Shown here one piece after another: positions 44,329 to 53,814 of a DNA stretch of 64,000 nt. The notes under the pieces are model-generated. The model saw nothing but the letters and a program-made list of their open reading frames with translations, was not told where the DNA came from and searched no databases. The translations under genes and the position numbers were made by a program. The stretch covers positions 37,201 through 101,200 of the forward strand of contig NZ_JAGHQT010000013.1 of the NCBI RefSeq assembly GCF_017744155.1, written 5' to 3'. Within the stretch, counting starts at the first letter, position 1; each line of letters begins with the position of its first letter. This DNA is from Endozoicomonas sp. G2_1 (GTDB lineage: Bacteria > Pseudomonadota > Gammaproteobacteria > Enterobacterales > Alteromonadaceae).

Positions 44329-45207
44329 TTAATTTAACTCGCTGTTTCTGCGTGCTAACTTGTCATTAATTTCTAACAATACCGATTTAATCACGAGCAG
44401 GTTATCTTTACCTATCCGAAGCAATAATTTGTCGGCATCCGTCAAAGCTTCAAGAGCAGGGTCTTGATACTGATACATAACGCTTGGCCGGGTCAGTTTA
44501 GGTGGCGCTTTGGGTATTTCCATGTCCAATACTCGGGTAATCGCCAATTGTAGAACCTCAGTAAAGTCTTCGTCGGGGTAGCCCAACTCGCCATATGCTT
44601 GATCAATTAATGGTTTAGCTTCTACATACCATTGCACTAGTGCTTCGCTATCAATCGAACGCAATAAGTCAACATATAAGCTGAACCGACGAGCGACACC
44701 TTCGTCCCACTGCCATGTTGGCTTTACTTGCCCTTGTTCTGGTGGCAATTCAGTCGCGCTGAAACGAGTATTAGGTTGTACAAATGGGCTGTGCTGATAG
44801 GCCAAATTACCTTGAGCAAAGTTGTCGGTAAACACAACAAAGCGGCGAATAATATCGTCTGTAATGACTAATTTTAAGAGTTCTTTACGCCAAGTCATCT
44901 CTGGTAAGCGAAGTTCAAACCAACCATCACTTTCGTCAAGGGTTGGTAAACTTGGTTGCTCCGGTTCAACTTCTTCAACAGCCTCGGTTTCAATCTCTTC
45001 AACTGGCTCAACAACCTCTTCTATAGGCTCAATAATCTCTGGCTCGGGTGGCAAAACCTCGGGTTCTTCAACGTTTACTATTGGTGCTGGCTCAGGGGCA
45101 ACATCAGACTCTTGCTCCAAACTCAAATAAGCCAGCCCTAGCGAAAATAACGTGACAGCAATAACAATAATTACGATCCAAGGAGTTGCTTTACCTTCAG
45201 CCTTCAT
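44329..45207 (-). CDS. DUF3014 domain-containing membrane-anchored protein
   Basis: The protein is 292 residues. One N-terminal transmembrane helix (about 10-30) precedes an acidic Pro/Glu/Val-rich linker (about 35-90; repeated VEEPE, EPIEEV). The folded DUF3014 domain follows from about 95 to 285 (LPEMTWRKELLKLVITDDII, RFVVFTDNFAQGNLA, YGELGYPDEDFTEVL). The linker should let the domain span the periplasm. The function of the family is unknown. It stands alone, upstream of the SRP RNA gene on the same strand. Confidence 0.85.
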   Translation of the reverse strand: MKAEGKATPWIVIIVIAVTLFSLGLAYLSLEQESDVAPEPAPIVNVEEPEVLPPEPEIIEPIEEVVEPVEEIETEAVEEVEPEQPSLPTLDESDGWFELRLPEMTWRKELLKLVITDDIIRRFVVFTDNFAQGNLAYQHSPFVQPNTRFSATELPPEQGQVKPTWQWDEGVARRFSLYVDLLRSIDSEALVQWYVEAKPLIDQAYGELGYPDEDFTEVLQLAITRVLDMEIPKAPPKLTRPSVMYQYQDPALEALTDADKLLLRIGKDNLLVIKSVLLEINDKLARRNSELN

Positions 45208-45477
45208 AATGCTCCAAAAATAATTTGAAAAAATAACGTTGAATTACAGAGTATATTTAACTGCATCAGACCGTCAAAGGAAAGAAAAGTTTCTAAATAT
45301 TACGCTTTGATACAAGACTTTAGCGAGGAAGCAAACAGCGATGACAAATACCAATGGAAAATCGACCGTCAACGCCAACGGTTCGCTACAGGGACGTTTT
45401 AAATTAACTATTAACGTGAGCAACTAGGCAACCAATTCAAGATTCATTGCCGAACAATAGCAATATCCTTGGCGATA

Positions 45478-46119
45478 CTAAACAGCGTCAGGCTGCTGCT
45501 CAGGCTGCGCCTGAATGAATGCAGGTAAGCTATTACAACGTTCAACAATATCAGTAATTAATGGAAAATCAACAAGTTCAACGCCAAAACGATTGGCGTT
45601 GTATATTTGCGGCACTAAACACAAATCAACCAGCGTAATATCATCACCAAAGCAGTATTGGCCAGAATACTTTTCAAGTTGACGCTCCAATGCTTCAAAG
45701 CCATTGGACATCCAGTGTTTAAACCAAGCTTGCTTCGCCTCTTGGCCAGCGCCGAGTTCTCGAGCTAAGTATTGCTGCACCCTAAGGTTATTAATCGGAT
45801 GAACCTCACATGCAATATCCATCGCCATAGCCTTAACTAACATTTTATCTTGCAAGTTTTTAGGATACAGCGATGGTGTTGGTGCTAGTGCCTCTAGGTA
45901 GTCAATAATGGCAAGCGATTGGTTAAGCGCAAAATCACCATCGAGTAAAGTAGGTACGAGCGCTGCCGGATTCATTTGTCGATATTGGTCTGAGCGTTGC
46001 TGACCGCCATCTTTGATCAAGTTTACCGGCACTGATTCAAACTCAAGGCCCTTGTGATGGAGCGCAATGCGCACGCGGTAAGCCGCTGATGAGCGCCAAT
46101 AAGTGTATAGCTTGAGCAT
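45478..46119 (-). CDS. maiA: Maleylacetoacetate isomerase (zeta-class GST)
   Basis: The protein is 213 residues. MaiA converts maleylacetoacetate to fumarylacetoacetate with glutathione in tyrosine breakdown. The zeta-class motif is YWRSSAAYRVRIALHHKG (about 6-23) with the catalytic Ser pair. NPAALVPTLLDGD and LNQSLAIIDYLE complete the thioredoxin-like half, and GDDITLVDLCLVPQ the helical half. It is 28 bases after the fumarylacetoacetase gene and so the second gene of that operon. Confidence 0.95.
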   Translation of the reverse strand: MLKLYTYWRSSAAYRVRIALHHKGLEFESVPVNLIKDGGQQRSDQYRQMNPAALVPTLLDGDFALNQSLAIIDYLEALAPTPSLYPKNLQDKMLVKAMAMDIACEVHPINNLRVQQYLARELGAGQEAKQAWFKHWMSNGFEALERQLEKYSGQYCFGDDITLVDLCLVPQIYNANRFGVELVDFPLITDIVERCNSLPAFIQAQPEQQPDAV

Positions 46120-46147
46120 AGAATCTCCCCTGCTTTGTCACCCAAAG

Positions 46148-47134
46148 TTATTTTTTGTATTCAACAACGGTTTGATCGATTCGGCCAAAAATACTGCTGC
46201 CTTGTTGGTCGAACATTTCGATCGTTACCTTGTCACCAAAACGCATAAATGGCGTACTAGGTTTGCCGTCAGCGATAATTTCTAACATCCGCTTTTCCGC
46301 TAAGCAGCTTGAGCCCGCGCTGCGGTCATAGTTAGAAATTGTCCCTGAACCGACAATACATCCTGCACTCAATGGTCGGGTTTTGGCGGCATGAGCAACA
46401 ATGGTTGGAAAATCAAAGGTCATGTCGACACCACAGTTGGGTTGGCCAAATAATTCGTCGTTTAAGTGGGTCGTTAATGGTAGATGAAGCTTACTGCCAT
46501 CCCAAGCTTCGCCAAGCTCGTCAGGAGTCACTGCAACTGGAGAAAATGCACTCGATGGCTTACTTGAGAAAAAGCCAAAGCCTTTTGCTAGCTCGCCCGG
46601 TATCAAATTGCGCAGGGAGACATCATTAACCAGCATCAACAGTTTAATATGCTGACCTGCTTGTTCGGGATCAGTACCCATAGGCACATCATCAGTGATA
46701 ACCGCGACTTCTGACTCAAAATCAATGCCGAAGTCTTCACTTGCAACAGGAATGTCGTCACGAGGGCCAATAAAAGCGTCTGAGCCGCCTTGATACATCA
46801 AAGGATCAGTCCAAAAGCTTTCGGGCATTTCGGCATTGCGAGCTTTGCGCACAAGTTCAACATGGTTAACATAGGCACTACCATCTGCCCACTGATATGC
46901 ACGAGGCAATGGTGATTCACATTGAGTTTGCGAAAACGCAATGGCGGCTGGCACATCGCCTTTATTCAAAGCATCATAAACTTCTGTTAGCGCTGGTAAA
47001 ACTGCTGTCCAATTATCTAGTGCACTTTGCAAAGTTGTTGCAATGTCTTCAACGGTAACCGCTGTTTTTAGGTCTCTGCTGACGACAACTAACTGACCAT
47101 CTCGAGTATTGTTTTTTAGCGTAGCTAACTTCAT
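46148..47134 (-). CDS. Fumarylacetoacetate hydrolase family protein (fumarylacetoacetase)
   Basis: The protein is 328 residues. This short bacterial form hydrolyses fumarylacetoacetate to fumarate and acetoacetate, the last step of tyrosine catabolism. An N-terminal domain (about 1-80) precedes the FAH core: YQGGSDAFIGPRDDIPV, FGIDFESEVAVITDDVPMGT (metal-binding acidic residues) and GTISNYDRSAGSSCL. It is first in a unit with maiA, and a TYR-box-like site lies about 180 bases upstream. The pairing with maiA, tyrR and phhAB makes the assignment firm. Confidence 0.93.
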   Translation of the reverse strand: MKLATLKNNTRDGQLVVVSRDLKTAVTVEDIATTLQSALDNWTAVLPALTEVYDALNKGDVPAAIAFSQTQCESPLPRAYQWADGSAYVNHVELVRKARNAEMPESFWTDPLMYQGGSDAFIGPRDDIPVASEDFGIDFESEVAVITDDVPMGTDPEQAGQHIKLLMLVNDVSLRNLIPGELAKGFGFFSSKPSSAFSPVAVTPDELGEAWDGSKLHLPLTTHLNDELFGQPNCGVDMTFDFPTIVAHAAKTRPLSAGCIVGSGTISNYDRSAGSSCLAEKRMLEIIADGKPSTPFMRFGDKVTIEMFDQQGSSIFGRIDQTVVEYKK

Positions 47135-47311
47135 GACTTCCCCTTGTGCTCTTTCATTGTCGACGCTAAAAAGTCGTCCAGATTATGGACGCTAAGCTTA
47201 GCGCGGTTACTAAGAGCTAGAAATTTGATGTATTAATCTCGCAACATTAACAAATTTACTCGACAAAAATAAAAAATCGCTTGTCAGCTAATCATTTATA
47301 AACCACAAAAA

Positions 47312-47329
47312 TGTTTATTCTTGTTTACA
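47312..47329. promoter_or_regulatory. TYR-box-like site before the fumarylacetoacetase-maiA operon
   Basis: TGTTTA-N6-TTTACA matches the TyrR consensus TGTAAA-N6-TTTACA at 10 of 12 defined positions. It lies about 180 bases upstream of the operon's start codon and just downstream of tyrR. Confidence 0.55.
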
Positions 47330-47416
47330 TTATTGGCCTTGATTATTTGACTAATAAATCATCACACAGGCTACCGGCTTTGATAACCTGTGGCATTGAG
47401 ACAAATACGGATGTAA

Positions 47417-48976
47417 TTATATTTTTACAGTCTTTTTATTAATGTTGTATTCCCGAAGTTTGTTGGCTATTGCGGTATGACTCAGACCGAGCTTTTTTGC
47501 CAACTGGCGTGTGCTTGGATAAGCAGGATAAAGTTTGCGCAACAGGTCGGCTTCAAAACCTTTTACCGCCGACTCCAACGTCCCTTCAAATTCTTGCTCG
47601 AGGTAACCGTATTCTCTTGTATAAGCTGGTAATTGTAAATTCTCAACTTCAACAGAATCACCTTCCATTAACGACACCGCGCGAATCAAAACATTTTCAA
47701 GCTGACGGACATTTCCCGGCCAAGGATAATGCTCAATAAAATCGCGACAATCATCAGACAGATTGACATGGTGTTTACCAATTTTTTGCGCTGCTTTGAC
47801 GATAAAATACTCAGCAAGAGGAATAATATCTGAACGACGTTCTCGCAATGACGGTACATTTAGGCCTAAAACATTGAGACGGTAATACAAGTCTTCGCGA
47901 AACTCACCCTGCGAAACCATATTGAGTAAGTCTTTATTAGTTGAGCACATAATGCGAACATTGACTTTAACTTCTTGTTCGCTGTCAACTCGTCTAAAAC
48001 TACCGTCTTGAATAACGCGCAACAATTTAGTTTGCAGTTTCGCCGACATTTCACCCACTTCATCGAGAAATAAGGTGCCGCCGTCGGCTTGCTCAAAAAG
48101 TCCTCGTTTAGCTGACTCATCATTCTGACCACCTAAACCAAACAATTCAGTCTCTGCCGCGTCGTCCGGTAAAGAAGCACAATTAAGTGTTAAAAACGGC
48201 TTTTCTGAACGCTCACTGGCATCATGACAAGAGCGCGCGAGCAGCTCTTTACCTGTGCCAGTTTCACCAACAATCAAAATTGCCGAGTCGATAATCGCCA
48301 TGCGCTTGGCTTCACGTACCACTTTACGCATTGTACCGCTGGTTGCTTGAATACCTGCGAAGCTATTATTAGCAGAACGCTTAAAAGCATTGACTTGCTG
48401 GCCTAGTCGCGCTTCTGATTTTAAGATCAAGACCGCGCCAGCTAGCAGTTTTTCACCACTTTCGTCGGGGACGTGAATTGGAATAATATCGGCAAGGAAG
48501 TCTTCGTCGTGAAATTTAAGACGCCTGGTTTGTGCCAGTACTTCTTTGCTGTCTAACCAGCGATTAAAGTTAAACCCTTTGAGCCAGTTACTGACACTTT
48601 CACCAACAATATTGGCCTCTTGTCCGCCCATTAGCGAGACGGCAATATCATTAACAATCCGGATATTGCCCTTTAGGTCAATTGATAAAAACGGATCTGG
48701 AAAGGTTTTGATCAAAGTCGACAGTTCGTTGCGCTCGCGCTCCGATGGCATAAAAGGCGTTGTTTTTACATCAATAACCCCTTCTATTAATCGCAACTGT
48801 GGCATAAAACTCTGTAATTCAGAAAACTCCATATCCGGAATATGGACAAAAATTTGCCCCTTTTCGATAACAGTATCGATACCCTTTAAGTTAATCTGGT
48901 GTGCTACAAATACACCAAGTACCGCTTCAGCAACCCCCACACGGTCTTCACAACCAATTTCTAAACGCATATTCAT
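47417..48976 (-). CDS. tyrR: Transcriptional regulator TyrR
   Basis: The protein is 519 residues. The domains are ACT (about 1-75, MRLEIGCEDRVGVAEAV), PAS (about 80-190), AAA+ (about 205-430, GETGTGKELLARSCHD Walker A, GTLFLDEVGEMS Walker B) and a C-terminal helix-turn-helix (STRQLAKKLGLSHTAIANKL). As in E. coli TyrR, the GAFTGA loop that contacts sigma-54 is missing (ELFGLGGQND in its place), so it should act on sigma-70 promoters. It responds to aromatic amino acids. A perfect TYR box 30 bases upstream implies autoregulation, and other boxes lie before phhA and the fah-type gene. Confidence 0.95.
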   Translation of the reverse strand: MNMRLEIGCEDRVGVAEAVLGVFVAHQINLKGIDTVIEKGQIFVHIPDMEFSELQSFMPQLRLIEGVIDVKTTPFMPSERERNELSTLIKTFPDPFLSIDLKGNIRIVNDIAVSLMGGQEANIVGESVSNWLKGFNFNRWLDSKEVLAQTRRLKFHDEDFLADIIPIHVPDESGEKLLAGAVLILKSEARLGQQVNAFKRSANNSFAGIQATSGTMRKVVREAKRMAIIDSAILIVGETGTGKELLARSCHDASERSEKPFLTLNCASLPDDAAETELFGLGGQNDESAKRGLFEQADGGTLFLDEVGEMSAKLQTKLLRVIQDGSFRRVDSEQEVKVNVRIMCSTNKDLLNMVSQGEFREDLYYRLNVLGLNVPSLRERRSDIIPLAEYFIVKAAQKIGKHHVNLSDDCRDFIEHYPWPGNVRQLENVLIRAVSLMEGDSVEVENLQLPAYTREYGYLEQEFEGTLESAVKGFEADLLRKLYPAYPSTRQLAKKLGLSHTAIANKLREYNINKKTVKI

Positions 48977-49005
48977 TATTCTTGTTATTGGACTAATGGT
49001 GCTAT

Positions 49006-49023
49006 TGTAAAATAATTTTTACA
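49006..49023. promoter_or_regulatory. Perfect TYR box before tyrR
   Basis: TGTAAAATAATTTTTACA is an exact TGTAAA-N6-TTTACA palindrome, 30 bases upstream of the tyrR start codon. This is a position expected for repression of tyrR by its own product. Confidence 0.85.
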
Positions 49024-49024
49024 A

Positions 49025-49051
49025 TAAAAAAGCCCCCTTAAGTAGGAGGCT
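49025..49051 (-). terminator. Terminator after phhB
   Basis: On the minus strand, AGCCTCC and GGGGGCT arms (one G-U) with a 7-base loop are followed by six T. It separates the phhAB transcript from tyrR and abuts the TYR box. Confidence 0.88.
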
Positions 49052-49097
49052 TGTTAACAGTTGTAACAAACAGTTTCAAACAGTCAGGGTAAGTTCA

Positions 49098-49448
49098 TTA
49101 GTCGTCGAGCTGTTGGTCGGTTTTAGCAGCGCAAATAAAATCGTTGCGGTGTAAACCTCTAATAGCATGTGTCCACCAGGTAACGGTCACTTTGCCCCAC
49201 TCAAGTAAAATCGCTGGATGGTGAAATTCTTGTTCCGCCAATTCAGATACCTTGTTAGCAAATGCCCAAGCAAGCTTATAGTTTTTAAAGGTATAGACTC
49301 GCTCTAGCATCATAACGCCATCGCGAACTTCTGGCACCCAATCGGGGATTTGAGCTAATAACTCAGGTAATTCCTGCTCACTCACTTGAGGAGCCCCCAC
49401 TTGGCAAGCTTCGCAGGCTTGTTGTGCTAACGCTGTTTCATTTGTCAT
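49098..49448 (-). CDS. phhB: Pterin-4a-carbinolamine dehydratase PhhB
   Basis: The protein is 116 residues. It dehydrates 4a-hydroxytetrahydrobiopterin so the pterin cofactor of phenylalanine hydroxylase can be recycled. The active-site pattern [20 protein letters not shown], then [11 protein letters not shown], is intact (catalytic His residues). It lies 26 bases after phhA and is co-transcribed with it. Confidence 0.96.
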   Translation of the reverse strand: MTNETALAQQACEACQVGAPQVSEQELPELLAQIPDWVPEVRDGVMMLERVYTFKNYKLAWAFANKVSELAEQEFHHPAILLEWGKVTVTWWTHAIRGLHRNDFICAAKTDQQLDD

Positions 49449-49474
49449 TGTCGTTATTCCTCTAATTTTTGTTA

Positions 49475-50302
49475 TTAACTTGCTAATTTGGCAGTTTTGG
49501 CCGGAAACTTTGCTTCAAAAAGGCCAAGCGATTTTGCTTGGTCAACAAACGCCATGATTTCTTCTACTTCAAATTCACGAATTTTGTCTAAATCACTGAC
49601 CTTTTCCAGCATGTAGTAAACCGGCTGCATAATATCAATGCGATAAGGTGTTCTCAGCACATCTAAAATATTAGTGGGTTGTAACGTTTTACGTTCAACA
49701 CCTTGGTCATTGAGAGCGTATTCTGTCTCTTTCGGTGACGATAAAATGCCGCCGCCGTATATACGCAAACCATCAGCAGTATTAAGTAAGCCAAATTCAA
49801 CGGTAAACCAATACAAACGCGCGAGAAACACCCGTTGTTCTTTACTCGCGTTTAGCCCCATCTTACCGTAAGCCTCAGTGTAATTGGCAAATGATGTATT
49901 AGTTAACAACGGGCAATGACCAAAAATTTCGTGAAAAATATCAGGCTCTTGTAAATAATCAAACTCTTCTCTAGTTCTGATAAAAGTTGCCACTGGAAAC
50001 TTCTTTTCAGACAACAAACGGAAAAACTCACCAAAACCAATTAACGCCGGCACTGGATGACACTGCCAACCGGTTTCTCGTTTTAGCACTGCACTCACTT
50101 CTGGTAGTTGCGGCACTCGATCGGTTGGTAAGTTTAATTTTTCTAGGCCTTCAAAATACTCATCACACGCTTTACCTTCGATACACTTTAATTGTCTCGT
50201 AATCAGCTCATGCCAAATTTGGTTTTCTTCATCACTCCAAGCAATGACACCATTTTGATCTGGTTGCTTAGAAACGTACTGACTTGATTTAGCCATATTC
50301 AA
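49475..50302 (-). CDS. phhA: Phenylalanine 4-monooxygenase
   Basis: The protein is 275 residues. It hydroxylates phenylalanine to tyrosine using oxygen, iron and a tetrahydropterin. The iron ligands are visible: His124 and His129 in [10 protein letters not shown], and Glu169 in YWFTVEFGL. Length and lack of a regulatory domain match bacterial PhhA. It is the first gene of phhA-phhB, with a TYR-box-like site about 150 bases upstream, and feeds tyrosine into the pathway ending with maiA and the fah-type gene. The intermediate steps (hpd, hmgA) are not in the window. Confidence 0.97.
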   Translation of the reverse strand: MNMAKSSQYVSKQPDQNGVIAWSDEENQIWHELITRQLKCIEGKACDEYFEGLEKLNLPTDRVPQLPEVSAVLKRETGWQCHPVPALIGFGEFFRLLSEKKFPVATFIRTREEFDYLQEPDIFHEIFGHCPLLTNTSFANYTEAYGKMGLNASKEQRVFLARLYWFTVEFGLLNTADGLRIYGGGILSSPKETEYALNDQGVERKTLQPTNILDVLRTPYRIDIMQPVYYMLEKVSDLDKIREFEVEEIMAFVDQAKSLGLFEAKFPAKTAKLAS

Positions 50303-50394
50303 TTCTCTTCTCGCTAACGCGTCACCACTATTTTAATTTTTATTGTACTAGTGACGCTAATGACCCCTTTGGATTTCATATTAAGTGAAGCGCG

Positions 50395-50423
50395 AAAAAA
50401 AAAGCAGCCTCAACAGGCTGCTT
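50395..50423 (-). terminator. Rho-independent hairpin upstream of phhA
   Basis: On the minus strand, AAGCAGCCT and AGGCTGCTT arms (9 bp, loop of 4) are followed by a long T run. It lies between ycjF and phhA and ends transcripts coming from ycjXF. Confidence 0.9.
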
Positions 50424-50446
50424 AAAAAGCAAACAACAACCATAAC

Positions 50447-50464
50447 TGTAAAATTAAAATTACA
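50447..50464. promoter_or_regulatory. TYR-box-like site before phhA
   Basis: TGTAAAATTAAAATTACA matches TGTAAA-N6-TTTACA at 11 of 12 defined positions. It lies about 145 bases from the phhA ATG but on the far side of the terminator hairpin, so it would have to act from upstream of that hairpin or belong to an upstream promoter. A second, weaker TGTAAA begins at 50471. Confidence 0.5.
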
Positions 50465-50587
50465 GCTAGTTGTAAACTGTCGCTTTTCATGGATGGTCAT
50501 TAAGCAATCAAATGTATCAAACTGATATTGATTAAACTTCGCGTACATATTGAGCGATAGTCTTTACCATGCACTAAGATTATTTAT

Positions 50588-51721
50588 CTATTTACTGCTA
50601 ATAAGTTGCTTTGCTTGGCTGATAATCGAGCGACGAATGTCTTTTAACTTCGGGGCTTGATCGTTAAATGGCATCGGTCGACATAGCGCAATGGTTTTTA
50701 AGCCCAACCGCGCGGTCAACAAGCCCGCTCCCATCCCTTGAGCCAGTCGGCCAGATAATTTACCGAGTAAATCTGCACCCAGTATATCGGCACCAAAGTC
50801 GGTGACCAGCTCACTGGCACCGGCATACACAATATTGGTTATCACTTGTTTCAACAATTTGATTCGACTCCAATAACCAAGCTTAAGGCCGTATAGTCCC
50901 GCAATTTTGTCGATTAACTTGAGGTTACGCCAACAAATTAACGCCATATCCAACAATGCTAGCGGACTCAAGGTGATTAACACCACCGACTCACTGGCTG
51001 ACTTGGCAATTTCATCGAGCGCTTTTTGGTCAACTTGACTCAAGACCTGACTAGAATACAAGGTGAGTAACTCTTGATTGTTGTAGTTTTGTTCAGTAAC
51101 TCCTTGCCAATGCGCGAGTGTTGACTCCGATAAATCACACGCTAGCTGCTCATTAATCGTTTGACAAAAATCAATCGCACTTTGGCGATCATCACTGTTT
51201 GTTAGCACTTGAATGTTGATGTGTTTTTCGTGCTGCTTACGCAATTGTTTGAGACCGAGATACTCTCTCAACAGACTAGCACCAGTCAGACTTAACACGA
51301 CAATTAATAAAAGTGCATACAAGCTTGCAATAATCGGCGATTCACTGAAACCGGCAATAAAAAACTGGCCGATTTCTATCGCCAATATCACAACAACTAA
51401 GCTAGAGCACAAACGCCACAACCAAGACTTAGGACGACCTTTATTTAATTCACTAAAATCAACAGACGGGTTACTATCGCTTAGTTCAATCGCTTGATAG
51501 TCTTGGTTGCTAAAAAACACCTGCCCGTTATCTTGATTGTCTTGCTCAGGTATTTCTGTGGTTAACTCATCAAACAAAATTTGTTGTTGAAAGCCATCGT
51601 CAATCAACTCAGGTTCGGCAATAACCGCTTGCTGCTCGCTAGGCTTTAGCTCTGCTTGTTCAATTGATTGTTGAAGCTGTTGATTATCCGGGTCTAGCTG
51701 CTTTTTTTTATTTTTAGTCAT
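50588..51721 (-). CDS. ycjF: YcjF-family (TIGR01620/DUF697) membrane protein
   Basis: The protein is 377 residues. A hydrophilic Gln/Glu-rich N-terminus (about 1-95) precedes two transmembrane helices (about 100-150). The DUF697-like C-terminal region follows (ALLDMALICWRNLKLIDKIA, YGLKLGYWSRIKLLKQVI). E. coli YcjF is encoded with YcjX in the phage-shock regulon; its role is unknown. Its start overlaps the ycjX stop by four bases (ATGA), so the two are co-translated. Confidence 0.92.
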   Translation of the reverse strand: MTKNKKKQLDPDNQQLQQSIEQAELKPSEQQAVIAEPELIDDGFQQQILFDELTTEIPEQDNQDNGQVFFSNQDYQAIELSDSNPSVDFSELNKGRPKSWLWRLCSSLVVVILAIEIGQFFIAGFSESPIIASLYALLLIVVLSLTGASLLREYLGLKQLRKQHEKHINIQVLTNSDDRQSAIDFCQTINEQLACDLSESTLAHWQGVTEQNYNNQELLTLYSSQVLSQVDQKALDEIAKSASESVVLITLSPLALLDMALICWRNLKLIDKIAGLYGLKLGYWSRIKLLKQVITNIVYAGASELVTDFGADILGADLLGKLSGRLAQGMGAGLLTARLGLKTIALCRPMPFNDQAPKLKDIRRSIISQAKQLISSK

Positions 51722-53172
51722 GCCATCTTATCTCCAATCAAAAACTGCAGTGCTTGGTCGACCCTGATATGGGGTAATGTCTGTTGCGGTGAAATTGAGG
51801 TTTGTGGTGCAAAGCTAACATAGTTAAAACTATTATCTTGCCACTGCTCAGCACTTGGCAACTGTCCTGGTACTGTGCCTGGAAATAAGGTAATTAACTT
51901 GTCATCGGTTATTCTTCGTCCTTGTAATACCGGGACTTGCTTGCCCTGATACTGACTTTTACCCGCCTTAGTGGTGTTCACCGAAGCGAGCGCGATGGTC
52001 TCTGTCTCAATACCTTGGTATTGCAACTCTTGCTTAGTGCTATGAACTAATTGCCCTAATAACTGAGTTAACGGTTGGTGCTGCTCCGGGGTAATGTGAT
52101 CAGCCTTGGTTGCGGCAAACAACAGCTTATCGATTTTAGGCGCAAACAAACGAGACAGAATATTCGACTTGCCGTAGCGAAAGCTTGTCAGAACCAAATT
52201 AGTCGCATCTTGCAAATCAGCAAAACTGTGCTGACCTTGGTTTAGTGGCGTGAGACAATCGGCAAGCACTATTTGTCGGTCAAAATGTTTAAAGTAATCT
52301 TGATAGAAACGTTTGACGACGCGCTCTTTATATTCGATAAACCTCGCCCTAAGCATGCCAATATTAGTGGTCGAGGCGGCATTTTGATATTCATTACCAT
52401 CTATACGCTCAAAACTAGGGTAAGGAAAAAACTGAAGTAACGGCGCACCACTGAGTTCTCCCGGTAAAATAAAGCGCCCCGGCTGAATAACCGATAAGCC
52501 AAGCTGTTCTCGATAATAGTGCAGCAATTCAGTGTATTCGCCAGCTAGCTCAGCTAATAGGCTGTCATCTGCTTCAGCAAATGGCTCAATGGATTTAACT
52601 TTATCTAAAAACGGCTTGGCTCGCTCCGCTCTTGGTTCCTTTTCCAGCAGTGTCAGCATGTGACCTGACCACTCCTCATAGGTTTGCTCAAGCATAGGTA
52701 AATCCAATAACCATTCCCCCGGATAATCGGTAATGTTGAGGTACAAGGTCGTCATATCCGCTGCATACTTAAGCAGTGACTGCTGAGGCTGATAACGAAT
52801 AGCTAACTTTATCTGACTTATCCCCTTGGTTGGTGTTGGCCACTGAGGTGGGTGCTCGGTAAATGATGATAACGCCCCTTGATAGTCAAACCTTGGAATG
52901 TGAAGCTCGTGCTGTGCCACTCGCTTAGCGGCAATAAATCGTTGCTGATATACCGGTTCAAAAAAAGCTAATTGCGACTGTTTGTTGTGATTGACCAATT
53001 GATTGACCAAGGAGGTAATAAAAGCGGTTTTGCCGCTGCGACTCAACCCCGTAACGGCCAACGTGACGTGTTGATCGAGTGCTTTGGTCAGTAGGCCGTT
53101 AGCCTGTTGCTTGAGGCTCGACAACGACTCAGTTAAGACATTCGAACGGCTGCTTTTTTTTGAGAACTTCAT
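51718..53172 (-). CDS. ycjX: YcjX-family P-loop GTPase-like protein
   Basis: The protein is 484 residues from ATG 53172, the position that fits E. coli YcjX; the frame runs to an ATG at 53214. The Walker A motif is in LAVTGLSRSGKTAFITSLVNQL. Family signatures include HIPRFDYQGALSSF, WPTPTKGISQIKLAIRY and LYLNITDYPGEWLLDLPMLEQ. YcjX is a dynamin-related-like GTPase of the phage-shock response, thought to act at the inner membrane. ycjF follows. A terminator at 53294-53318 separates it from pspC, so it has its own promoter. Confidence 0.94.
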   Translation of the reverse strand: MKFSKKSSRSNVLTESLSSLKQQANGLLTKALDQHVTLAVTGLSRSGKTAFITSLVNQLVNHNKQSQLAFFEPVYQQRFIAAKRVAQHELHIPRFDYQGALSSFTEHPPQWPTPTKGISQIKLAIRYQPQQSLLKYAADMTTLYLNITDYPGEWLLDLPMLEQTYEEWSGHMLTLLEKEPRAERAKPFLDKVKSIEPFAEADDSLLAELAGEYTELLHYYREQLGLSVIQPGRFILPGELSGAPLLQFFPYPSFERIDGNEYQNAASTTNIGMLRARFIEYKERVVKRFYQDYFKHFDRQIVLADCLTPLNQGQHSFADLQDATNLVLTSFRYGKSNILSRLFAPKIDKLLFAATKADHITPEQHQPLTQLLGQLVHSTKQELQYQGIETETIALASVNTTKAGKSQYQGKQVPVLQGRRITDDKLITLFPGTVPGQLPSAEQWQDNSFNYVSFAPQTSISPQQTLPHIRVDQALQFLIGDKMA

Positions 53173-53293
53173 AATATCCAAAAGGTTAGTCAATTCCTGT
53201 GTTAATAAAACCATCTTATACCGTAGTGTTCAGCATCGGCAAATAATAAAACCAATCCCAGCGAAATAATGCATTGATAAGAGTTAAGACAAA

Positions 53294-53318
53294 ATAAAAG
53301 CGGCTAAGCCGCTTTTAT
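53294..53318. terminator. Palindromic terminator between pspC and ycjX
   Basis: ATAAAAGCGGC and GCCGCTTTTAT are perfect 11-bp arms with a 3-base loop. The A/T flanks let it work as a terminator on the minus strand after pspC. Confidence 0.88.
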
Positions 53319-53373
53319 ATCATTGCCCATCACTGGCAAAACTGAGTCCATTAAAAATAATGACTTTTGTTAG

Positions 53374-53814
53374 CTACAGTCGGTTAATTTCCCTTGAAAC
53401 GGTAAACTCAGGCGATGTCACATAGCGCTCCATACTTTGCAGTTGACTCTCCAACGACTGAAACTTACGGCGAATATCGTGAAAAGCTTGTCTAGGTGGC
53501 TCACCTGCTTGCCAAATGCGCGCTTTTACTTTAATCGGCTCGTCTGCCGCGGTATTAACCGCTTGCGCAGAAGTTTCATTTGCTTGTCCGTGAACTGCAT
53601 TGTGAGCCGCGTTAACTGGCTGCTTATCCAAAATAAACCAACCGGCAATATAAATCACGATAAACCAAGCCATCCCTAGCAATACGCCCGAAACAACTAA
53701 AATGCGGACTAACCATGCTTCCCAGCCGAAATACTCCGCGACGCCGGCACAAACACCGGCTACCTTGCCCTTGTTGGGGATGCGATATAATTCTCGATTG
53801 CGACGACTTTTCAT
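53374..53814 (-). CDS. pspC: Phage shock protein C
   Basis: The protein is 146 residues from ATG 53814, which overlaps the pspB stop (ATGA); a GTG at 53829 lies inside pspB. The PspC domain is RIPNKGKVAGVCAGVAEYFG, then a transmembrane helix (about 36-63) ending FILDKQP. The C-terminal cytoplasmic part has the FHDIRRKFQSLESQLQSMERYV helix. PspC and PspB sense membrane stress and recruit PspA, releasing PspF. Confidence 0.95.
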   Translation of the reverse strand: MKSRRNRELYRIPNKGKVAGVCAGVAEYFGWEAWLVRILVVSGVLLGMAWFIVIYIAGWFILDKQPVNAAHNAVHGQANETSAQAVNTAADEPIKVKARIWQAGEPPRQAFHDIRRKFQSLESQLQSMERYVTSPEFTVSREINRL

